From JAFGHJ01 sp964418485 (GTDB lineage: Bacteria; Hydrothermota; UBA3072), in assembly GCA_964418485.1 (NCBI GenBank), contig CAYQMH010000012.1:1-45611 (forward strand): a stretch of 45,611 bases of DNA. Reading direction: 5' to 3'. The notes below the pieces were generated by a model. The model was not told the DNA's origin and searched no databases. It was given only the letters and a program-made list of their open reading frames with translations. The position numbers and the translations under genes were made by a program. This document shows positions 27,371-33,316 of the stretch, piece by piece (positions within the stretch are counted from its first letter, which is position 1; the number at the start of each line of letters is the position of its first letter).

Positions 27371-27724
27371 TTAGCCAATTGCTTTATTACCGCGTTCACC
27401 GGTTCGAATTCGTATGCATTCGGGTAACTCAAGAACAAATATTTTTCCGTCTCCGATCTTTCCCGTTTGCGCTCCTTTGACTATTGCTTCTATTGTAGGT
27501 TCTACGAATTCTTCGTTAACTGCTATTTCTAAACGTAATTTCTTAAGTAAATTTACTTCCTGCAGGACACCGCGGTAAGTTTCGGTATATCCTTTTTGTT
27601 GTCCGCTTCCAAGCGCATTAGTGACGGTCATTTTATAAACTTCAGCATCAAAGAGAGCTTTTTTTACATCCGGCAACTTATGCGGTTGAATTAAAGCTAC
27701 TATAAGTTTCATTTTAACCTCCAC
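27371..27724 (-). CDS. glnB: nitrogen regulatory protein PII, copy 1
   Basis: Trimeric PII signal protein that senses 2-oxoglutarate and ATP/ADP and typically controls Amt and glutamine synthetase. Length is 117 residues. Y46 of the T-loop is kept in QKGYTETYRG, but the usual uridylylation site Tyr51 is Gln (RGVLQEVNLL). The C-terminal ECIRIRTGERG is the nucleotide-binding signature. It lies directly downstream of amt, the classic amt-glnK arrangement. A leader hairpin precedes it and an inverted repeat follows. SD GGAGG is clear. Residues 1-5 (MEVKM) leave two possible starts; the first or second Met is equally plausible. Confidence 0.95.
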   Translation of the reverse strand: MEVKMKLIVALIQPHKLPDVKKALFDAEVYKMTVTNALGSGQQKGYTETYRGVLQEVNLLKKLRLEIAVNEEFVEPTIEAIVKGAQTGKIGDGKIFVLELPECIRIRTGERGNKAIG

Positions 27725-27732
27725 TTATTTTT

Positions 27733-27767
27733 ATGGCGGTGAGCAGGTCGCTTCTTCTCACCACCAT
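27733..27767 (-). promoter_or_regulatory. intercistronic hairpin upstream of glnB1
   Basis: In the (-) strand transcript ATGGTGGTGAG pairs with CTCACCGCCAT (11 bp, one wobble) around a 13-nt loop, just upstream of the glnB1 ribosome site. It lacks a U tract in this direction, so it is more likely a processing, stabilising or control element than a terminator. Confidence 0.6.
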
Positions 27768-27771
27768 TTTT

Positions 27772-29034
27772 TTATTCGGTTGTGAATATCTGGAAGCCGC
27801 CATACGCTTCCATTCCATGTTCTCCGATGTCAAGACCTTTTAGTTCTTCTTCTCTGGATACTCGTAATCCAATAGTAACATTTATAAACTTAAAAACAAT
27901 ACTCATACTTATGACGATAAATATAATCACCGATAAAACACCGAGTAGCTGGATTCCGAGTTGTTTTACGCCACCGCCGTAGAAAAGTCCATTGTAAGCT
28001 AGCCCCAGACTTCCTTTTCCAAAAAGTCCGATAGCGATTGTTCCCCAGAATCCGTTCATGCCGTGGACGGGAACTGCACCTACCGGGTCATCAATGTGTA
28101 ATTTGTCCACTAATATTACACCCAGTATAACAATAACTCCTCCGATAGCTCCTATTGTTATAGCCGCCCAGGGATCAACGAAAGCACAGGGAGCGGTTAT
28201 CGCGACCAATCCCGCCAGGGCCCCGTTCATAGCCATCGAAAGATCAGGTTTTCCGAATATTTTCCATACAGTAATCATTGCAGATATTCCGCCTGCGGCT
28301 GCTGCGAGGTTGGTGTTGATTGCTACAAGTGCTATTAGGCTTCCGTCGCCAACACTTAAGGAAGAGCCCGGGTTGAAGCCAAACCAGCCGAACCAGAGTA
28401 TGAAAACTCCAAGCGAGGCAAGAGGAATAGAATGTCCTGCAATAACGTTCGGTTTTCCATCTGGTCCATATTTACCAAGTCGAGGCTTTAGCATTATTGT
28501 ACCTATGAGTGCGGCAGTGCCTCCGACTGTATGTACTACTGTCGAGCCGGCAAAATCCGCGAAATTAAGCCCTGCCAACCAACCGCCGCCCCATATCCAG
28601 TGCCCAACTATGGGATATATCAGAGCTGAGATTATGAAAGAGTATATAAGATAAGCCTGAAATTTCATTCTTTCCGCCATTCCGCCGGCAACGATAGTTG
28701 CTGCTGCGCCGCAGAATGCCGCCTGAAATAACCAGAAGGCATAGAGCGGAACATCGGCTCCCGATTTTGCACCTGTTAAGGCCCATCCTTTTAGACCCAT
28801 AAATGCGTTTCCGTCTCCAAACATTATTGCGTATCCGAACATAAAAAAGCCTATAGATGCCATACAGAAATCTAAAAAGTTTTTAGTTAGTATATTACAG
28901 GTGTTTTTTGCGCGAATAAAACCGGCTTCTACCATACCAAATCCCGCTTGCATAAAGAATACAAGAAAGGCAGCCAGAAGTACCCATAGGGTATCCAATC
29001 CGACTGTACTTATCTGTATGATTTCCTGAGTCAT
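27772..29034 (-). CDS. amt: ammonium transporter
   Basis: Trimeric ammonium channel of the inner membrane. The 420 residues contain about eleven membrane spans, with the family opening LLAAFLVFFMQAGFGMVEAGF (about 20-40), FGYAIMFGD, the conserved SGADVPLYAFWLFQAAFCGAA and the signature DFAGSTVVHTVGG (about 159-171) near the first pore histidine; HGMNGFWGTIA (about 322-332) carries the second. It starts 32 nt after the asparagine synthetase and is followed by glnB1. Confidence 0.96.
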   Translation of the reverse strand: MTQEIIQISTVGLDTLWVLLAAFLVFFMQAGFGMVEAGFIRAKNTCNILTKNFLDFCMASIGFFMFGYAIMFGDGNAFMGLKGWALTGAKSGADVPLYAFWLFQAAFCGAAATIVAGGMAERMKFQAYLIYSFIISALIYPIVGHWIWGGGWLAGLNFADFAGSTVVHTVGGTAALIGTIMLKPRLGKYGPDGKPNVIAGHSIPLASLGVFILWFGWFGFNPGSSLSVGDGSLIALVAINTNLAAAAGGISAMITVWKIFGKPDLSMAMNGALAGLVAITAPCAFVDPWAAITIGAIGGVIVILGVILVDKLHIDDPVGAVPVHGMNGFWGTIAIGLFGKGSLGLAYNGLFYGGGVKQLGIQLLGVLSVIIFIVISMSIVFKFINVTIGLRVSREEELKGLDIGEHGMEAYGGFQIFTTE

Positions 29035-29066
29035 TTTTATCTCCTTAAATTATATGAAATTTACGC

Positions 29067-30026
29067 TTATAAGCTTAATTCTCCCGGTATCTTTGGAAAT
29101 AGTGTAGCGTCTTTAACGTGTTTGATACCGCATATATATCGGGTTATTCTTTCAATACCGATTCCAAAACCTCCGGAAGGTGGAAATCCGAGTTTTGCAA
29201 GTTCAAGATACAATTTGTAATCATCTAAATCCAGATTCTGGCGAATGATCCTTTCTTTTATTTTTTCATATTCGTTTTCTCTCATACCTCCGGAGAGACC
29301 TTCTCCGAAACCTTCGGGGTATATTACGTCCATATCGAGCAGTATTCCGGGTCTTTTCGGGTCTTCCTTGTCGTAAAATTCTCTTTTCCAGTCCGGAATA
29401 TCGATAAGCCAGAACGGATCTTCCATTTCTTTGGAGAGAATTATTTCGAAGTTTTTTCCATGCTTTTCCATTGCATCCATAAATGCGACTCTCTTGAAAG
29501 GAGTTTTGGGTATCTTTAACTCACGTCCGAAGAATTCGAGCTGTTTTTTACAGTTTTTCTTGACTTCCTTAAAAACATGGATAAAAATTTCCTCGCCTAG
29601 TTTAAGTAAGTCGTCTCTGCTTGCGTTTCTTATTTCCAAATCGAGCTGCGTAAATTCAAAGAGATGACGACCGGATTGCGCTGTTTCTTTTACTTCAAGC
29701 CGCAGATTAGGGGAGAAGCAGAAGAATTTATCGATACCGATCACAGCCATTAGTTTATGCAGAATCATACTCTTTGTTATAGTATATTTTTCGCCATAAT
29801 ACTCGAAGTCTGTTGAAAATACGTCATGACAAAGGGGGTCTGTTTCCGGTGATACCATAACGGCTGAGATTTCAAGGAAGCCATTATTGAAGAGATAATT
29901 CGCCATTGCATTCCTAACCTGGGTTTTAACAATAAGCATCTCTTTTAGCGCAGGATCGCGGAACCTCTCGTAGTATTTCTTCGCTAGCAATGCTTCCCTA
30001 AACTCTTCTTTTCCTTCTTTAGCCAT
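29067..30026 (-). CDS. AsnRS-related asparagine synthetase (archaeal AsnA type)
   Basis: A 319-residue class-II tRNA-synthetase catalytic core without an anticodon-binding domain. Motif 2 is seen in FCFSPNLRLE (about 101-110) and motif 3 in GGFGIGIERITRYI (about 285-298). This is the layout of the ammonia-dependent asparagine synthetase described in Pyrococcus, a paralogue of AsnRS that makes free asparagine from aspartate. Position at the head of an operon with amt, glnB, glnA and gltBD supports an ammonium-assimilating role rather than tRNA charging. Own promoter with an operator-like inverted repeat. A role in aminoacylating something other than tRNA cannot be excluded. Confidence 0.85.
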   Translation of the reverse strand: MAKEGKEEFREALLAKKYYERFRDPALKEMLIVKTQVRNAMANYLFNNGFLEISAVMVSPETDPLCHDVFSTDFEYYGEKYTITKSMILHKLMAVIGIDKFFCFSPNLRLEVKETAQSGRHLFEFTQLDLEIRNASRDDLLKLGEEIFIHVFKEVKKNCKKQLEFFGRELKIPKTPFKRVAFMDAMEKHGKNFEIILSKEMEDPFWLIDIPDWKREFYDKEDPKRPGILLDMDVIYPEGFGEGLSGGMRENEYEKIKERIIRQNLDLDDYKLYLELAKLGFPPSGGFGIGIERITRYICGIKHVKDATLFPKIPGELSL

Positions 30027-30045
30027 AATAGCCTCCTTTTGCCTA

Positions 30046-30080
30046 TGAATGATTATTCGCTTTTATTGCATAATTATTCA
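30046..30080. promoter_or_regulatory. tandem ARG-box-like operator downstream of the asnA promoter
   Basis: Two 14-bp boxes, TGAATGATTATTCG (30046-30059) and TGCATAATTATTCA (30067-30080), each fit the ArgR box TGAAT-W4-ATTCA with one or two mismatches. Their centres are 21 bp apart, the spacing of paired ARG boxes. They cover about +11 to +45 of the predicted transcript. Together they also form a hyphenated inverted repeat. The regulator is not identified. Confidence 0.55.
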
Positions 30081-30097
30081 TTAAAAATTCAAGGATT

Positions 30098-30125
30098 AAT
30101 ATACCAACTAGTTCTTTTTTGTCAA
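30098..30125 (-). promoter_or_regulatory. promoter TTGACA-N16-TATATT of the asnA-amt-glnB-glnA-gltBD-purF operon
   Basis: A consensus -35 (complement of 30120-30125) and TATATT (complement of 30098-30103) are separated by 16 bp. Same layout as the gltB2 promoter. Confidence 0.75.
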
Positions 30126-30165
30126 GGGGTAAATCAAATTTTTTTAATTTTATGTAATTTTTTTT

Positions 30166-30195
30166 ATTGAAATTTAATTCGATTTAAATTTCAAT
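30166..30195. promoter_or_regulatory. 30-bp palindrome upstream of the asnA promoter
   Basis: ATTGAAATTTAA and its exact complement flank TTCGAT. The centre is about 90 bp upstream of the predicted start of transcription. The gltB2 promoter has a 20-bp palindrome in the equivalent place. With no U tract after it, it is not a good terminator for the small Cys-protein gene. Confidence 0.5.
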
Positions 30196-30317
30196 ACGGT
30201 TGCTTTATCGTTTGCGGAAAATATAATTTTTATTTTATCGTATGATAAAAGCGTTTTCTTAGTCGCTCCGAGGTGCAAGTTATTGTTCGTCGTATAGGCT
30301 TATACTGTTTTGAGGTC

Positions 30318-30500
30318 TTAGATGTGTGCTGCAACTTTTTCGCGGTTGCTGTTTTTTTTCTTTGTCTTTTTATTGCTTTTTGTTTTATCTCGGCTTGTCG
30401 CATATCCGTTAAATTCTTCGCATTGTGTGACCGGAAATTTTCGAGGAAAATCACAATATTTATCACTCGCGCAAGTACTGCATAAACCTTTTTTCTTCAT
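30318..30500 (-). CDS. small Cys-rich (CxxC) protein
   Basis: A 60-residue protein with AAAGGAG a few bases before its ATG. The N-terminal half has four cysteines in the order C-x2-C-x5-C-x10-C (GLCSTC, KYCDFP, VTQCEEF, residues 5-27), a likely zinc or iron-sulfur ribbon. The C-terminal half is Lys/Arg/Asn-rich and probably disordered. I recall similar short 'GLCxxC...C..P...V..CEE' proteins in anaerobic bacteria but know no function. It follows glnB2 after the inverted-repeat element, in the slot that glnA fills after glnB1. Its opening GLCSTC recalls GLCTLC at the start of the neighbouring gltB2. Confidence 0.7.
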   Translation of the reverse strand: MKKKGLCSTCASDKYCDFPRKFPVTQCEEFNGYATSRDKTKSNKKTKKKNSNREKVAAHI

Positions 30501-30522
30501 TTTTTACTCCTTTTTTTATTTT

Positions 30523-30645
30523 TGCCACAAAGGCGCCAAGATTGTATAAGAAGAATGTGCTTTTGTTGATTTGTTTAATTTCTCTTTTTTTACGTTAATC
30601 TTAAGCGTATTTTTCACTTTGTGTCTTCGTGTCTTAGTGGCTGAG
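30523..30645. repeat. inverted-repeat element after glnB2
   Basis: The left arm TTGCCACAAAGGCGCCAAG (about 30523-30540) and the right arm, CACTTTGTGTCTTC then GTGTCTTAGTGGC (30615-30641), are imperfect inverted copies. The element fills the gap from the glnB2 stop to the ribosome site of the small Cys-protein gene. Homologous to 27260-27370. Confidence 0.65.
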
Positions 30646-30999
30646 TCATCCTATTGCTATCTCTCCGCGCTCGCCTGTTCTTATTCTTATACACTCAGGT
30701 AGATCTAGTACGAATATTTTTCCGTCGCCTATTCTACCGGTTTGAGCGCCTCTAACTATTGCTTTAACCGTGGCGTCTACTGCTTCGTCTTTTACGGCAA
30801 TTTCTACGCGTAGTTTCTTGCGGAGGTTTACTTCGTCTATTTTTCCGAGATAGTCATTGGAATAGCCTTTTTGTTGTCCGCTACCTACGGCATTTACAAC
30901 CGTCATTTTATAGACCTCGGCATCGTAAAGAGCTTTTTTTACGTCCGGTAATTTATGCGGTTGAATTAAAGCTACTATAAGTTTCACCTTTTCCTCCAT
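30646..30999 (-). CDS. glnB: nitrogen regulatory protein PII, copy 2
   Basis: A 117-residue PII paralogue closely similar to copy 1 in the N-terminal and C-terminal thirds (KLIVALIQPHKLPDVKKAL; ECIRIRTGERG). The T-loop differs: QKGYSNDYLGKIDEVNL against QKGYTETYRGVLQEVNL, so the two probably contact different partners. Tyr51 is absent here too. It sits between gltB2 and the small Cys protein, which suggests it controls or reports on gltB2. Both flanks (leader hairpin, trailing inverted repeat) resemble those of copy 1, which suggests duplication of the gene with its flanks. Confidence 0.93.
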   Translation of the reverse strand: MEEKVKLIVALIQPHKLPDVKKALYDAEVYKMTVVNAVGSGQQKGYSNDYLGKIDEVNLRKKLRVEIAVKDEAVDATVKAIVRGAQTGRIGDGKIFVLDLPECIRIRTGERGEIAIG

Positions 31000-31001
31000 T
31001 T

Positions 31002-31085
31002 TTAACGGTGGGGGTAGCTCTTGGGGAGTAGGTAATACTCATGGAAGAGTATACTTTTCTACCCGCCACCATTAAAATAACAAAA
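31002..31085 (-). promoter_or_regulatory. structured RNA leader between gltB2 and glnB2
   Basis: In the (-) strand transcript a long stem (arms 31069-31085 and 31002-31017, including GGTGG/CCACC and GGGTAG/CTACCC with a one-base bulge) encloses about 50 nt that can form an inner ATACTC/GAGTAT hairpin. It ends just before the glnB2 ribosome site, in the same position as the shorter hairpin before glnB1. Confidence 0.55.
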
Positions 31086-31090
31086 TATCC

Positions 31091-32731
31091 CTAAGAAACT
31101 AAAATCTCTTTTGCTTTTTCGTCTAAAATGTCGGTCATGAAAGGTATGCCGGTTTCTTTCTCGGTTTCTCTGTTAGCGGAGAAAATATCATTGCGAGAGA
31201 TGCCCTTTATACTGAATTTTCGTACTCCGGCTAAGAGTTGCTGTAATCCAGCGGCAAGTTTGTCTGAGAGTGTCCATACTGCTATTGCTCCGTACGGAAT
31301 GTTTTTCATTTCGTCTTTTCCGATTTTCTTTTCCAGGTCATAGTACCCTGCGAATATTTCTTCCGGTTTCTCTCCAAAGACAGAAACGGATTTTGGAAGT
31401 TGATCCCAATTCCCATTTATTTTTTCTCTTATTTTGGGTTTATCTACACCCTCGATGTTTGATCCCAGGAAACCGGGTATCATCAGAGCTCTTCCCATAC
31501 ATATTAGCTTTACGTACGGATTTCCTAATGCCAGAGCTTTAAAAATTTGATCCTCTTTTGCTATTCCTCCTGCAAAAGCCATATCTACGACTTTTTTGCC
31601 TTTGCCTGCAAGTATTGTGGCGTATTCGTAAGCTTTTGAGTGAAGGAAGATCGAGGGTACACCCCAGCTTTCCATCATGTTCCAGGGGCTCATCCCGGTT
31701 CCGCCTCCGGAACCATCTATTGTTAAAAGGTCGAGCTCTGCTTCAGACGCATATTTTATAGCCATGGATAAAGCTTCCATTCCATATGAGCCTGTCTTTA
31801 GGGAAATACGTTTATATCCGAGTTTGCGAAGATATTCCACTTCTTTCATGAAATCTTCTCTGACCTGAGAAGTAGAAGCTTTGTCCGTGTAGCCAAGCCG
31901 GCTGTGCCTTGCGATTGAATTTATAGCTCCGTGGCTTAAGGCTTCCTTGACCTCAGGTTTTGATGGATCAGGATCTACAATATAACCGCGTTTTTGCAGG
32001 AATAAAGCATAATCCAAACTTTTTACCTGGATTTCCCCGCCTATAACTTTTGCGCCCTGTCCCCATTTGAGTTCGATTATCACCTTGTTGCCGTATTTTT
32101 CTATCAAGAACTCTGCTACTCCATTGCGGGTATCTTCAACGTTCATCTGGACAATAATTGCGCCGTATTTATCGAAATATCTCAAATAGGTGTCTATTCG
32201 TCTCTCCAATTCCGGCGCTTTCTTTATTTTTCCGTTTTCTATAACAGCGTTTCTATCAACACCTACGACATTTTCTCCTACGACGATGGGGAATCCAACC
32301 AGGGCAGCCCCAACAGCAAATGAATCCCAGTATTTTTCAGCGATAAATGTGGATCCAAGTGCACCGGTCATTATCGGTACTTTCGATTTCGTTTTGACTT
32401 TTGCTCCGAATTCGGTTTCAAGGTCGACATTAGGGAAAACACAATTATCGGGATCGCTTGATACTCCCTCAGGCAATTCGGCTGCACCATATAAATACCC
32501 CTGTATTCTTAGAGAGCTATAGGATACACCTATGGGGCAGGTATTGCCGCTGCCCGCAGTAATGCTGCTGAAATCACGGGGATAAAGCATTTTTCTACCT
32601 CTTAAACTAGAAAGCCAGGTTTCGCATTTTCCCGCACAGTCAGCCCGACATAAAGTACACAATCCCGATTCGGCCGGGTTGCCCCTATTTGCTGTCCCAA
32701 GTGCATCATTTGTTTTTTGCCAGTTCAACAT
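31091..32731 (-). CDS. FMN-binding glutamate synthase-like protein (GltB domain-2 family)
   Basis: A stand-alone homologue of the FMN/2-oxoglutarate domain of GltB, as found in archaea and many anaerobes. The core shows IDGSGGGTGMSPWNMMESWG (about 342-361) and the GGIAKEDQIFKALALGNPYVKL barrel end. It has an N-terminal Cys cluster, CTLCRADCAGKC (about 25-36), but I do not find the C-x5-C-x4-C 3Fe-4S motif of true GltB. There is no glutaminase domain; ammonia or another amidotransferase must supply nitrogen if it makes glutamate. The ATG at 32731 is preferred over 32737 because AGGAGG is then 8 nt away. First gene of a separate operon with glnB2. Confidence 0.85.
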   Translation of the reverse strand: MLNWQKTNDALGTANRGNPAESGLCTLCRADCAGKCETWLSSLRGRKMLYPRDFSSITAGSGNTCPIGVSYSSLRIQGYLYGAAELPEGVSSDPDNCVFPNVDLETEFGAKVKTKSKVPIMTGALGSTFIAEKYWDSFAVGAALVGFPIVVGENVVGVDRNAVIENGKIKKAPELERRIDTYLRYFDKYGAIIVQMNVEDTRNGVAEFLIEKYGNKVIIELKWGQGAKVIGGEIQVKSLDYALFLQKRGYIVDPDPSKPEVKEALSHGAINSIARHSRLGYTDKASTSQVREDFMKEVEYLRKLGYKRISLKTGSYGMEALSMAIKYASEAELDLLTIDGSGGGTGMSPWNMMESWGVPSIFLHSKAYEYATILAGKGKKVVDMAFAGGIAKEDQIFKALALGNPYVKLICMGRALMIPGFLGSNIEGVDKPKIREKINGNWDQLPKSVSVFGEKPEEIFAGYYDLEKKIGKDEMKNIPYGAIAVWTLSDKLAAGLQQLLAGVRKFSIKGISRNDIFSANRETEKETGIPFMTDILDEKAKEILVS

Positions 32732-32781
32732 ATTCATCTCCTCCTTTTGTTATAGTTTTTGCCTTATGCACTTTTTTTTGA

Positions 32782-32810
32782 ATGAATATTCAAAAATTTT
32801 GAATATTCAT
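32782..32810. promoter_or_regulatory. 29-bp perfect palindrome, operator-like, at +12 to +40 of gltB2
   Basis: ATGAATATTCAAAA and its exact complement flank a single central base. Each half contains the self-complementary TGAATATTCA. It lies just downstream of the predicted transcription start, the same place as the ARG-box-like pair of the asnA promoter. Confidence 0.65.
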
Positions 32811-32828
32811 CAGTGTAACTCCAATATA

Positions 32829-32856
32829 AATATATTGATTTTTCTTTATTTGTCAA
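32829..32856 (-). promoter_or_regulatory. gltB2 promoter TTGACA-N16-TATATT
   Basis: The -35 (complement of 32851-32856) and TATATT (complement of 32829-32834) have a 16-bp spacer; a second TATATT follows directly at 32823-32828. Confidence 0.75.
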
Positions 32857-32896
32857 GGGTTAAACGTAGATTTATTTGTTTTTATCAGTTTCTCTT

Positions 32897-32916
32897 TTTT
32901 GAATTAAAATTCAAAA
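32897..32916. promoter_or_regulatory. 20-bp palindrome upstream of the gltB2 promoter
   Basis: TTTTGAATT and its exact complement flank AA. The centre is about 84 bp upstream of the predicted start of transcription, comparable to the palindrome at 30166-30195 for asnA. Confidence 0.5.
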
Positions 32917-33116
32917 TATGCATAGGGCGAATGTGGAGATTATGCGTTGTTGGACCCAAGCTGTTAGTTAAAACAAAACTCGAGCCGCAGCCTCAAATTG
33001 ATTTTGTGCAGGGGTGTTAAGACGCAAAGGGCGTAGGGTGACACTAGGTGCGGATTTAAAAAGTTTTAATTTATTGTTTTTGTAAGATTGGAATGTTTGA
33101 ATTCAGGTTAATTCAG
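32917..33116. other. non-coding gap with a few word repeats
   Basis: No convincing gene. A 'taagacgcaaagggcgtagg' word (about 33019-33038) is related to the CTTTGCGCCTTCGTG family. Otherwise featureless AT-rich sequence. Confidence 0.5.
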
Positions 33117-33310
33117 TCAAATATTAAAGTAAGTTTTTATGATACCGATTATACCTTTTCTGAGCAGCATTGTCGTGATTGACGCTAAAAAAAAGACTTG
33201 CTGTTTTGGATAAAGTCTTAGTTCCCTCGTTTCCAAGGAAGTTGGAAATGGGTATGGAAAAATTAAAGATAACGACAGCCAGAAAAGCATTTATGAATAT
33301 TGCGACAGCA
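33117..33310 (-). pseudogene. 3' remnant of a MarC-family membrane protein gene
   Basis: On the (-) strand two frames joined across an eight-base T run give a coherent membrane-protein tail: FAVAIFINAFLAVVIFNF, then FLGNEGTKTLSKTASLF, then, one frame away, LASITTMLLRKGIIGII and a TGA at 33117-33119. This matches the last two spans of MarC-family (UPF0056) proteins. The N-terminal two thirds are missing and a single-base change in the T run breaks the frame, so it is a decayed fragment. An 83-codon open frame (33124-33375) follows the broken version and runs into the neighbouring gene. Confidence 0.55.
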
Positions 33311-33316
33311 AAAGTT

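Noticed and set aside
30166..30195. The 30-bp palindrome as an intrinsic terminator for the small Cys-protein gene
   Set aside because: No U tract follows on the (-) strand, and the equivalent palindrome upstream of gltB2 is not behind any gene.
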